DNA of 5,235 bases from Pseudomonadota bacterium (GTDB lineage: Bacteria > Pseudomonadota > Alphaproteobacteria > Caulobacterales > Aquidulcibacteraceae). Location: positions 1 to 5,235 of the forward strand of contig JAEWNX010000026.1 of assembly GCA_023461135.1 (NCBI GenBank). The letters are read 5' to 3'. Both the position numbers and the translations under genes were made by a program. How positions within the stretch are numbered: position 1 is the first letter of the stretch; each line of letters begins with the position of its first letter. This document shows positions 1 through 5,235 of the stretch, piece after piece. Below the pieces are notes generated by a model. The model was given only the letters and a program-made list of their open reading frames with translations, searched no databases and was not told the DNA's origin.

Positions 1-199
1 GCCATATCCCGCCGACATCATCGACGAGCGCGCCCACATCGAGGCGTTGGCTGAACGCGTCGCTGTATTCGCAAAACTGTCGCGCCAAGCGATCGACGCC
101 GCCGACGAGGCCGGCGACAAGGACACCGCCGATCTCTTCACGGGCGTCTCCAAGCAAATGGACATGGACCTGTGGTTCTTAGAAGCGCACTTACACTAA
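1..199 (+). CDS. dps: Dps family DNA-protection / ferritin-like protein, C-terminal part
   Basis: The reading frame is open from base 2 and ends at TAA 197-199, giving 65 residues; the 5' part lies outside the window. The end reads LFTGVSKQMDMDLWFLEAHL plus a final His. The pattern of a last helix ending in W-F-L-E-A-H-L before the stop is typical of Dps proteins, which are usually 150-170 aa, so about the last 40% is present. Dps forms a dodecameric cytoplasmic shell that oxidises Fe(II), generally with H2O2, stores the iron and protects DNA during starvation and oxidative stress. The ferroxidase ligands of the family (two His, one Asp, one Glu) sit in the N-terminal half and cannot be checked here. 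The visible part is two helices (about residues 5-33 and 38-62 of the fragment) with a D/E/K-rich turn between them. Family assignment rests on motif recall, not a search. Confidence 0.85.
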   Translation, partial: PYPADIIDERAHIEALAERVAVFAKLSRQAIDAADEAGDKDTADLFTGVSKQMDMDLWFLEAHLH

Positions 200-655
200 T
201 CGTCGCCGCGGCGCTCGCGGCATGTGCGCCCGATGCGCCATCGCGGCCAGCCTCAGGCTAACGTGGACGCGCCCGCGCCGGATGCGGCGACGCAGCTTGG
301 CTTGTCCTGGACTGCCCCCGGCGCCGGACAGCTCGCTCTGCATGACCGCGGCGGCGCCCCGCTTCTGACGCTGCAATGCGCGGGCGGCGTGATGACAGCG
401 ACTGCGCCTGGGCTCAGGGAGATCGCCAGCGAGGAGCGCTTTTCGCTTGGCGCGGACGATCAGGTTTTCATTCTCGTCGCGCAGCTCGGCCAAGCGAGCG
501 GCGTGCGCGCCGAGGGAACGCCGTCCCAGGATTTTCTGAACCGCTTGCCGAGCGCGAACGCCGTGCAAGCCAATTACGGCGCGCAAAATATCGGCCCTCA
601 TATCCCGCCGTCGCCGGAGCAGGCGCGCGATTTTGTTGCGGCGTGCCGCAGCTAG
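172..655 (+). CDS. Small secreted lipoprotein of unknown function, apparently frameshifted
   Basis: Two frames must be joined to make a sensible protein. From GTG 172 one frame reads a signal peptide, SALTLIVAAALAACAPDAP, with lipobox L-A-A-C (Cys codon 223-225), and then stops at TAA 259-261. The frame one base along is open to TAG 653-655 and carries the mature part, with protein-like text such as QLGLSWTAPG, SEERFSLGADDQVFILVAQL and NAVQANYGAQNIG. Read alone that frame starts at GTG 224 with VRPMRHRGQ, an Arg-rich stretch with no export signal, which looks like a shadow of the signal-peptide frame. Removing one base near 250-262 (for example one G of the GG at 256-257) joins the frames into ...SRPAS-ANVDAPAP. 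The mature part has two cysteines (codons near 377 and 644) that could pair. The gene overlaps the dps end by 28 bp, which suggests coupled translation. I do not recognise the family. GTG 172 has no clear ribosome binding site. If a single frame is insisted on, 224-655 (143 aa) is the fallback. Confidence 0.6.
637..650. repeat. Short inverted repeat at the convergent gene junction
   Basis: TGCGGC-GT-GCCGCA is a 6-bp perfect inverted repeat inside the last codons of the lipoprotein gene, just before the shared CTAG. As RNA it would fold as a 5-bp stem with a four-base loop. No U-run follows on either strand (the minus-strand continuation is A-rich), so it does not meet the pattern of an intrinsic terminator. 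It may be chance in GC-rich coding sequence. Confidence 0.3.
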
Positions 656-2055
656 AGCGTGCGCGCGATTTCCGTGATGACATCGTAGGCCGTCATCACA
701 TCAGCTTCCGTGCAATCGAACTGCCCGACCTGGAAGCGGATCACCACTTTGCCGTCGAGCCGTGTTTGCGTGAGATAGATGCGGCCGTCGGCGTTGATGG
801 CTTCGATGAGCTTCAGGTTCAGCGCATCGAGATCGGCCCGAGCCGCCGGAGCGTAGCGGAACGAGAACAGCGAGAAGGACGGCTCTGACATGATCTCGAA
901 GCTCGGAGTCTCGAGCAGCCGCGCACACAAGGCGCGCGACCAGGCGATGTGATTGCGGATCATCGCGCGTAATCCGTCGAGGCCGTATGCGCGCAGCAGG
1001 AACCAGAGTTTCAGGGCGCGGAAGCGGCGGCCGAGCGTCAGGCTCCATTCGCTGTAGTTGATGACCTGGTCTTGCCCGGGCGTGTGCAGATAGTCCGGAC
1101 GGGCGGCAAGCGTTCGCACGAGGGCGGCTGGATCGCGCACGTAAAGCAAGCTGCAATCGAACTGCGCGCCGAGCCATTTGTGCGGATTGATGACGACGCT
1201 GTCGGCGTGCTCGACGCCGGCCCACGCGCCGCGCTGCTCAGGGCAGATCATCGCAGCGCCGGCCCACGCGGCGTCGACGTGCAGGAAGAGATCGAACTCG
1301 CGCGCGACGGCGGCGAGATCGGCAACGGAGTCGATTGCGCCTACGCCGGTCGCGCCGACATTGGCGATGATGCCGCCGGGCTTCATGCCCGCGGCGAGAT
1401 CGGCGCGGATGAGTTCGCGCAGCTTCGCCGCATCGGCGCCGCGGGTTGGGCCCGTGATGGGCGTGCGCACCAGATTGTCGCCGCCGATGCCGGAGAACCA
1501 GACGGCGCGGTCGATCGAAGAATGCGCTTCGGCGGAGCAATAGATGCGCAGGCGCGGCGCGCCGGAGAGGCCCTGCGCGTTGCCTTTGTACTCCAGCGCC
1601 CGCTCGCGCATCATCAGCACGGCGCAGAGCGTGGCGACGGAAGCGGTGTCGTGGATCGCGCCGGCGAATATTGCGGGCAGGCCAAGCGCCTGGCGCATCC
1701 AATCGACGGCGACAGTTTCCAGCTCAGTCGCGGCGGGCGATGTCTGCCACAGCATGCACTGTGCGGCGAGCGCGTTGACGAGGTGCTCGGCGACGATGGA
1801 GGCGGGCGCGGCGTTGCCTGGGAAGTAGGCGAAGAAGCGCGGGTGCTGCCAGTGCGTCATGCCGCTAGGAATGATGCGTTCGAAATCGGCGAAGATGCGT
1901 TCAAACGGCTCGGCGCTCTCCGGCGGCGTTGGCGCGATCTGCGCGGCGATCGCGCCGGGCTTGATATTGGGGCGCACCGGCAGATCGCGCACGCGCGCGC
2001 GATAGTCGACGCCCCATTCAGCGGCCTTCACAGCCCATGCACGAAAGTCTTCCAT
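652..2055 (-). CDS. Group II PLP-dependent decarboxylase (aromatic-L-amino-acid decarboxylase family)
   Basis: This 467-aa protein matches the DOPA/tryptophan/tyrosine decarboxylase fold-type I family (usually 470-500 aa) over its whole length. Landmarks: THWQHPRFFAYFP at 67-79 (substrate-binding stretch), SPAATELE at 106-113, H178 in AEAHSSIDRA (His that stacks on the PLP ring), D261 in HVDAAWAGAA (Asp pairing with the pyridine N), K293 in NPHKWLG (Schiff-base lysine), Y322 in the mobile catalytic loop (RPDYLH), and LGRRFRALKLWF at 341-352. The Tyr at 322 and His at 178 favour true decarboxylation over the aldehyde-synthase variants, which replace one of these. The likely reaction is L-amino acid to amine plus CO2 in the cytoplasm; the substrate (aromatic or other) cannot be read from sequence. 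The start at ATG 2055 has GAGGAG at 2059-2064, only 3 nt away, which is rather close. It is the last gene of the minus-strand cluster and its TAG interlocks with the stop of the convergent lipoprotein gene. Confidence 0.9.
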   Translation of the reverse strand: MEDFRAWAVKAAEWGVDYRARVRDLPVRPNIKPGAIAAQIAPTPPESAEPFERIFADFERIIPSGMTHWQHPRFFAYFPGNAAPASIVAEHLVNALAAQCMLWQTSPAATELETVAVDWMRQALGLPAIFAGAIHDTASVATLCAVLMMRERALEYKGNAQGLSGAPRLRIYCSAEAHSSIDRAVWFSGIGGDNLVRTPITGPTRGADAAKLRELIRADLAAGMKPGGIIANVGATGVGAIDSVADLAAVAREFDLFLHVDAAWAGAAMICPEQRGAWAGVEHADSVVINPHKWLGAQFDCSLLYVRDPAALVRTLAARPDYLHTPGQDQVINYSEWSLTLGRRFRALKLWFLLRAYGLDGLRAMIRNHIAWSRALCARLLETPSFEIMSEPSFSLFSFRYAPAARADLDALNLKLIEAINADGRIYLTQTRLDGKVVIRFQVGQFDCTEADVMTAYDVITEIARTL

Positions 2056-2058
2056 GTG

Positions 2059-2064
2059 CTCCTC
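2059..2064 (-). promoter_or_regulatory. Ribosome binding site of the decarboxylase gene
   Basis: GAGGAG on the minus strand lies 3 nt before ATG 2055. The core AGGA has about 4 nt of spacing, shorter than optimal, but no better start codon with a site lies nearby and the protein already matches its family from the N terminus. Confidence 0.6.
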
Positions 2065-2079
2065 GCGCCCGTTGCGTAC

Positions 2080-2318
2080 TCACGCGCGCCGGCGCGCGTC
2101 GAGGAAATTCAGCGTCACGAGCCAATCCTCGCGATGAATGCCGTGCCCGCCGCTGCGCATGAACGCGAGGGGCGGCGGCGCGTGTGTGCATCCACGATGG
2201 GCGTCAGCGCCGGCGCACGCGCGTCAAGATCAACCGCGCGCCATGGTCCGGCGCGATAGACCCAAACAAACGTTGCAAGTACGGCCGCGACGGCGACGGC
2301 AAATAAGACCATTGCCAC
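2080..2318 (-). CDS. Small single-pass membrane protein, unknown, possibly frameshifted
   Basis: From GTG 2318 (or ATG 2312) a frame reads MVLFAVAVAAVLATFVWVYRAG, a clear membrane segment at about residues 3-20 followed by a basic residue, then DLDARAPALTPIVDA. This frame runs to TGA 2117-2115 (67 aa), but its tail becomes Arg/Ser-rich and loses G/C third-position preference. The frame that ends at TGA 2082-2080 reads PPPLAFMRSGG and HREDWLVTLNFLDARRR over the same DNA, with nearly every codon ending in G or C, and looks like the real C terminus. One missing base at about 2165-2200 would join the two parts into a protein of about 78 aa. The start is 12 bp (GTG) or 18 bp (ATG) after the DUF2188-like gene, and the extended end is 24 bp before the decarboxylase start, so it fits the operon in either form. 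No clear ribosome binding site is seen. Function unknown; it may be a pseudogene, or the 67-aa form may be correct. Confidence 0.45.
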
Positions 2319-2330
2319 GCTAGCGCAGCG

Positions 2331-2576
2331 TCATGCGCGGTCTTCGATCTCGACTTCCGGCCGGTCGTCGCCCGGCGAGATTTCATCGTGCCAACGGCCG
2401 CGGGCGTCTTCCCAGGAAATGCCGACTGTTTCGCCCGGCCGCATCTGCTCCATCGCCGCGCGCTTGGCCGCGTTATACGCAGCCTCGTGCGTCAGGAACG
2501 ATTGCGAGATCGTGTCACCCAGTTTGAACGCCCAGCCATGGTCGTGCTCGATGATCTCGTAGACGATCTTGGTCAT
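2331..2576 (-). CDS. DUF2188-like small protein
   Basis: An 81-aa soluble protein starting MTKIVYEIIEHDHGWAFKLG. The layout is a beta-strand pair with the pattern Y-E-I-x-E-H-D-x-G-W-A (residues 6-16), then an amphipathic helix, THEAAYNAAKRAAMEQ (29-44), then a strand pair with ISWEDARGRWHDE (53-65), and an acidic tail, PGDDRPEVEIED (68-79). This resembles the small DUF2188 proteins common in alphaproteobacteria, in which a short sheet packs on one helix; their biochemical role is unknown to me. There is no signal peptide, metal motif or catalytic motif. The start at ATG 2576 is well supported by a tandem CAGGAG just upstream. It sits 56 bp after the ligase gene and 12 bp before the small membrane ORF. 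The family assignment is from pattern memory; a profile search against DUF2188 would settle it. Confidence 0.75.
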   Translation of the reverse strand: MTKIVYEIIEHDHGWAFKLGDTISQSFLTHEAAYNAAKRAAMEQMRPGETVGISWEDARGRWHDEISPGDDRPEVEIEDRA

Positions 2577-2578
2577 GG

Positions 2579-2590
2579 CTCCTGCTCCTG
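2579..2590 (-). promoter_or_regulatory. Tandem ribosome binding site of the DUF2188-like gene
   Basis: CAGGAGCAGGAG on the minus strand precedes ATG 2576. The upstream AGGAG has 8 nt of spacing, close to ideal; the downstream copy has only 2 nt and is probably not used. This fixes the start codon. Confidence 0.6.
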
Positions 2591-2615
2591 AAAGACAAAC
2601 TGCGCTTCAGGCGCA
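2591..2615 (-). terminator. Weak intrinsic terminator-like hairpin between ligase and DUF2188-like genes
   Basis: On the minus strand TGCGC-CTGAA-GCGCA (2615 down to 2601) forms a 5-bp stem with a 5-nt loop, extended by one G-U pair, and is followed by the T-rich run GTTTGTCTTT (2600 down to 2591). It lies 18 nt after the ligase stop. The stem is short and the T-run is broken by G and C, so termination would be partial at best. It could lower expression of the downstream genes relative to the ligase. Confidence 0.3.
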
Positions 2616-2632
2616 AAGGTTTCAAGGCCGGA

Positions 2633-4393
2633 TCAGAACGCCGCCTGTTCGATCTGCGTTTTCAGCTCTTTCTTGACGATCTTGCCGTTGGCGTTGCGCG
2701 GCAGCGTGGTGGGCCAGAAGATCACATCCACCGGCACTTTGAACGCGGCGAGTTTTTGCGCGACGTGATGGCGGAGTTCTTCGCTGCTCGCGTTCATGCC
2801 GGGCTTCAGGTGCACCACGGCGAGCGGTTCTTCGCCCAGGGTGTGGTGCGGTTTGCCGATGACCGCTGCGTCCATCACGGCCGGATGATCGTAAAGCGCG
2901 TTCTCGACTTCGACGCAGTAGATGTTCTCGCCGCCGCGGATCAGCATGTCCTTGGCGCGGTCGACGATATAAATGAAGCCTTCCTCGTCGATCTTCGCGA
3001 GGTCGCCCGTCTTGATCCAGCCGTCGATGAACGTCTCCGCCGTCGCTTCCGGCTTGTTCCAGTAACCGCGCACGACAATCGGGCCTTTGTACCAGAGCTC
3101 ACCGACTTCGCCGCGCGGCAGCTCCTTGTTGTTCTCGCCGACGATCTTCGCTTCGCCGGTCGCGGATACAACGCCCGTCGACGAGGGTTTGTGCAAATAA
3201 TCTTCCGCAACGTTGGAGACCGCGGTCGCCGACGTTTCCGTCATGCCCCAGCCTTGGCTGGGCGTGGACTTCGGAAAGCGCGCTTTGATGCGCTTCACCA
3301 GTTCAGGCGCAGCGGGCGCCCCGCCATAGGCGACGCCTTCGATCGAGGACAGATCGTACTCATCGACGCGCGGATGCTCGATGATCTGCCACGCGATCGT
3401 CGGCACGCCGCCGAAATGCGTGATGCGTTCCTTTTCGATCAGCGGCAGCGCCGCATCGGCGTCGAACCGGCGCTGCATGACGAGCTTGTCGCCGCGCATC
3501 AGCGCCGGGATCATCACGGCAAAGCAGCCGGTCGCGTGGAAGAACGGCACCGAAATCAGGAACGACTTCTGCGGCAGGGAGGGATCGGGCTGCGGCGGGG
3601 CTTCGCCGCGGCGCAGGAACGCGCGCGCTTGCGCCGAGGCGCCGTTCCACATGTTGGAAATGATGTTGCGGTGGGAGATCACCGCGCCCTTCGACTGCCC
3701 GGTCGTGCCTGACGTGTAGAAGATGCTGACGTCGTCGTCGGCGCCGCGCATCGGGAAGGGTGGGTCGTCGCGGGCTTCAGGCGTCGGCAACTTTGACCAA
3801 TCGTTCGTCCCGCCGATCACGCTTTCGAGCCGCTCGACACGCGGATCTGCGATCTCTTCCTTCGACCGCGACACGTAAATTTTCTTGATGTCCGGGCAGT
3901 TCGGCAGGTGCTCGCGCACGCGCTCATAGCGCTCGGCGTCGACAATCAGGATCGAGGCGCCGGAATCGGCCAACCCGTACTCGAGTTCGGACCCCGTCCA
4001 CCAGGCGTTGAGCGGCGTGACGATGGCGCCCGCGAGCACGCCGGCCCAGAACGCAACCGGCCACTCGGGCAGGTTGCGGGCGATGATGGCGACACGGTCG
4101 CCCGGCTTCACACCGTCCGCGATGAGTTGACGCGCGAGGCTGGCGGCGGCCGCGCGCGTCGCGCCGATGGTCGCCCGCTCACCTTCGAAGACCAGGTGGT
4201 CGCGTGCGGCGAACGCTGCGGAAAGCGCGAAAATGGCGTGCAATGTCGGCGGCGCGGCCTTCCAGATCTTCATCCTGACGCCGCGGATTTCGGCTTCGCC
4301 GACCTCAAGCAGCGTCCCCGGCTGGGTCATCAGAGCGTGCGCTTGCTCGATCGACATGGCTGGGTAGCCGGGCTTGGCGGCGGCTTCGCTCAT
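2633..4393 (-). CDS. Acyl-CoA ligase (class I adenylate-forming, FadD-like)
   Basis: A 586-aa member of the ANL superfamily, similar in size to fatty-acid CoA ligases. Core motifs in order: phosphate-binding loop YTSGTTGQSKG (226-236), ATP-binding VAYGGAP (354-360), GWGMTET (381-387), TGD with D464 (ribose contact), R479 in IVDRAKDMLIRGGENIY (476-492, the hinge and A8 region), and catalytic K571 in NANGKIVKKEL. All key residues are present, so the enzyme should be active. It would convert a carboxylate, ATP and CoA to acyl-CoA, AMP and PPi in the cytoplasm. The substrate is probably a fatty or related hydrophobic acid, but chain length cannot be read. The A8 region RGGENIY fits the usual CoA-ligase form. 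ATG 4393 was chosen because GGGAGGA lies 7 nt upstream; Met13 is an alternative start with no such support. It is the first gene of the minus-strand cluster and diverges from the macroglobulin gene. What else it could be: an aryl- or bile-acid-type CoA ligase of the same superfamily. Confidence 0.92.
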   Translation of the reverse strand: MSEAAAKPGYPAMSIEQAHALMTQPGTLLEVGEAEIRGVRMKIWKAAPPTLHAIFALSAAFAARDHLVFEGERATIGATRAAAASLARQLIADGVKPGDRVAIIARNLPEWPVAFWAGVLAGAIVTPLNAWWTGSELEYGLADSGASILIVDAERYERVREHLPNCPDIKKIYVSRSKEEIADPRVERLESVIGGTNDWSKLPTPEARDDPPFPMRGADDDVSIFYTSGTTGQSKGAVISHRNIISNMWNGASAQARAFLRRGEAPPQPDPSLPQKSFLISVPFFHATGCFAVMIPALMRGDKLVMQRRFDADAALPLIEKERITHFGGVPTIAWQIIEHPRVDEYDLSSIEGVAYGGAPAAPELVKRIKARFPKSTPSQGWGMTETSATAVSNVAEDYLHKPSSTGVVSATGEAKIVGENNKELPRGEVGELWYKGPIVVRGYWNKPEATAETFIDGWIKTGDLAKIDEEGFIYIVDRAKDMLIRGGENIYCVEVENALYDHPAVMDAAVIGKPHHTLGEEPLAVVHLKPGMNASSEELRHHVAQKLAAFKVPVDVIFWPTTLPRNANGKIVKKELKTQIEQAAF

Positions 4394-4400
4394 TCAACTG

Positions 4401-4407
4401 TCCTCCC
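4401..4407 (-). promoter_or_regulatory. Ribosome binding site of the acyl-CoA ligase gene
   Basis: GGGAGGA on the minus strand lies 7 nt before ATG 4393. It is the strongest such site in the window and decides this start over the internal Met13. Confidence 0.75.
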
Positions 4408-4443
4408 GCGGCGGGCGCGAAGGCGCCGCCTGCGTCATTTTTC

Positions 4444-4459
4444 TTGAAAGCTGTTGAAA
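4444..4459. repeat. Direct repeat TTGAAA, 10-bp period
   Basis: TTGAAA-GCTG-TTGAAA: two identical hexamers one helical turn apart in the divergent promoter region, about 51-66 bp before the ligase start. Placement and phasing would suit a regulator binding one DNA face, but two hexamers are weak evidence. Confidence 0.35.
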
Positions 4460-4462
4460 CAC

Positions 4463-4479
4463 GCCGCCGCGCGGGCGGC
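4463..4479. repeat. GC-rich inverted repeat in the divergent intergenic region
   Basis: GCCGCC-GCGCG-GGCGGC gives a 6-bp all-GC stem with a 5-nt loop. No T-run follows on either strand, so it is not a terminator. It could be an operator half-site pair or an mRNA leader structure, but such repeats also arise by chance in DNA of this composition. Confidence 0.3.
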
Positions 4480-4571
4480 AACTGCACGGCCTGACAGAAC
4501 TTTGCCGAAATTTAATGGTGCTTGTTCCCTGCGCGAGCCTCGGGCAAGCATGTGCTTGTCCTTGGCGGGAT

Positions 4572-4576
4572 GGGAG
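4572..4576 (+). promoter_or_regulatory. Ribosome binding site of the macroglobulin gene
   Basis: GGGAG ends 9 nt before ATG 4586. An in-frame ATG at 4550 would add 12 residues (MCLSLAGWETRH) but has no comparable site, and the added text does not improve the export signal. Confidence 0.55.
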
Positions 4577-4585
4577 ACGCGCCAC

Positions 4586-5235
4586 ATGGCATTCGATTGG
4601 AAAGCGCTCGCAGGGCGCCTCGACCCACGTAAGCTCAATTGGACGTGGGCCAAGCCCGCGCGTGACTGGGCCGTCGCCAACCGCGTCGTGGTGCTTTCCA
4701 CTTCGGTGGCTCTTCTCATCGGTCTGTGGGGCGGCGCCGCGCTCGGGCGCATGTCGACCGGCGCGCCTGCGTTCGATTTCGCTGCGCTTGGCTCTTTCGG
4801 CGCGGGCGGCGCGGCGCGCAGTGCGGATGCGCCGCGCGCAGGCTTGCCGCAAGTCGACGGCATGGCGTTCGTCCGCTTGCGGACGGAAATGAACCAAGCC
4901 GAACCGCGCGCGTGTCTTGAGTTCTCGCAGAACCTCTCGACCGACGCCTCGATCAATTACGCCGACTATCTCGTGATGGATCCGGCGACGACGTACCAGA
5001 CCGACGTCTCCGGCAATCTGCTCTGCTTGAGCGGCCTGCCCTTCGAGCCAGAGCGCCAAGTCACCATCCGCGAGGGCCTGCCCTCCGCGAGCGGCGAGCG
5101 CACCGAATACGATGAGACCTTCACGCTGACGTTCGGCGATCGTCCGTCTTATGTCGGCTTTGCCGGTTCGGGCGTGATCCTGCCGCGTTCGGAAGCCGAT
5201 GGCATCGCGATTGAAACCGTGAACGTGTCGCGTCT
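4586..5235 (+). CDS. Alpha-2-macroglobulin-like protein, N-terminal part
   Basis: The frame is open from ATG 4586 to the window end: 216 residues, with the 3' part missing. Residues 1-33 are a basic, Trp-containing cytoplasmic tail (K6, R11, R15, K16, K23, R26, R33), then a membrane helix at about 34-54 (VVVLSTSVALLIGLWGGAAL), an Ala/Gly-rich linker to about 88, and the start of the macroglobulin N-terminal domains. Family-like text includes ACLEFSQNLS (109-118), LCLSGLPFEPERQVTIREGLPSASGE (146-171, quoted by its key residues C147 and REGLP 162-166), then DRPSYVGFAGSG and the ILPRSEADGIAIETVNV stretch at 198-214, typical of bacterial YfhM-type proteins, which are often 1,500-1,900 aa. C110 and C147 could pair in the periplasm. 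Family members trap proteases that enter the periplasm and often sit beside penicillin-binding protein 1C; neither the bait/thioester region nor such a neighbour is visible here. Assignment is from motif recall. Confidence 0.8.
   Translation, partial: MAFDWKALAGRLDPRKLNWTWAKPARDWAVANRVVVLSTSVALLIGLWGGAALGRMSTGAPAFDFAALGSFGAGGAARSADAPRAGLPQVDGMAFVRLRTEMNQAEPRACLEFSQNLSTDASINYADYLVMDPATTYQTDVSGNLLCLSGLPFEPERQVTIREGLPSASGERTEYDETFTLTFGDRPSYVGFAGSGVILPRSEADGIAIETVNVSR

Larger units (their letters stand above)
4394..4585. promoter_or_regulatory. Divergent intergenic region with probable promoters of ligase and macroglobulin genes
   Basis: The 192 bp between the two divergent starts has the least G/C-biased stretch in the area (about 4436-4460 and 4498-4520), as expected for promoters. 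On the plus strand TTTAAT (4511-4516) is a 5/6 match to a -10 box, and CTGACA (4491-4496) a 5/6 match to a -35 box, but the spacing of 14 bp is short, so this pair is only a candidate. No confident promoter was found for the minus strand. Also present are a TTGAAA direct repeat (4444-4459) and a GC hairpin (4463-4479), listed separately. Confidence 0.45.

Noticed and set aside
376..888. Plus-strand open frame (170 codons) across the lipoprotein-decarboxylase junction
   Set aside because: Alternative frame over two genes that already explain the sequence; no start site signal and no recognisable protein text.
1072..2259. Long plus-strand open frame (395 codons) opposite the decarboxylase
   Set aside because: It is the antisense of a gene with all catalytic motifs in place; long open antisense frames are common in GC-rich DNA, and the translation is Arg/Ala/Gly-rich with no recognisable domain.
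2756..3712. Plus-strand open frame (318 codons) opposite the acyl-CoA ligase
   Set aside because: Mirror frame of a clear ANL enzyme; Arg/Asp/Val-rich low-complexity text, no domain.
4408..4431. GCGGCG/CGCCGC inverted repeat upstream of the ligase ribosome site
   Set aside because: Imperfect, with a 10-nt loop in very GC-rich DNA; it does not cover the ribosome site and no regulatory pattern is visible.
4394..5059. Minus-strand open frame (221 codons) across the intergenic region and the macroglobulin start
   Set aside because: Antisense to a gene with a membrane helix and family motifs; the translation is Arg/Ala-rich and would occupy the divergent promoter region.
1..5235. Scan for CRISPR repeats, insertion-sequence ends, tRNA/rRNA genes and riboswitches
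   Set aside because: No spaced repeat series, transposase motif, terminal inverted repeats, cloverleaf or rRNA-like stretch was seen by eye on either strand.

Overview
GC-rich DNA (about two thirds G+C by eye) with strong G/C preference at third codon positions. The gene content and protein style suggest an alphaproteobacterium, perhaps of the Caulobacterales/Hyphomonadaceae type. That placement is inferred from composition and protein flavour only; no rRNA or marker gene is present.

Layout. (1) Positions 1-199, plus strand: the C-terminal 65 residues of a Dps/ferritin-like DNA-protection protein. (2) 172-655, plus strand: a small secreted lipoprotein of unknown function that overlaps the dps end. 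Its signal peptide with lipobox lies in one frame and its mature part in another, so the gene looks frameshifted near 250-262. (3) 652-4393, minus strand: a co-directional cluster, in transcription order: a 586-aa acyl-CoA ligase (class I adenylate-forming enzyme), an 81-aa DUF2188-like protein, a tiny single-pass membrane ORF that may also be frameshifted, and a 467-aa group II PLP-dependent (aromatic-L-amino-acid type) decarboxylase. (4) 4394-4585: a 192-bp divergent intergenic region with the likely promoters. (5) 4586-5235, plus strand: the N-terminal 216 residues of a bacterial alpha-2-macroglobulin-like protein, running off the window.

How the parts may work together. The ligase would activate a carboxylic (probably fatty) acid through an acyl-AMP intermediate to acyl-CoA; the decarboxylase would turn an amino acid into an amine. 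Nothing in the window shows that the two reactions are linked, and no N-acyltransferase is visible. Dps (stress/iron) and alpha-2-macroglobulin (periplasmic protease trap) fit general cell protection. The lipoprotein and decarboxylase genes converge with their stop codons interlocked in one CTAG.

Most of the window is ordinary, well-coding sequence. The points most worth a second look are the two apparent single-base frameshifts in small genes beside long intact ones, the membrane-anchored rather than lipidated start of the macroglobulin, and the gene grouping in the minus-strand cluster. I do not see a CRISPR array, transposon, tRNA or rRNA, and I found no convincing new multi-gene system.
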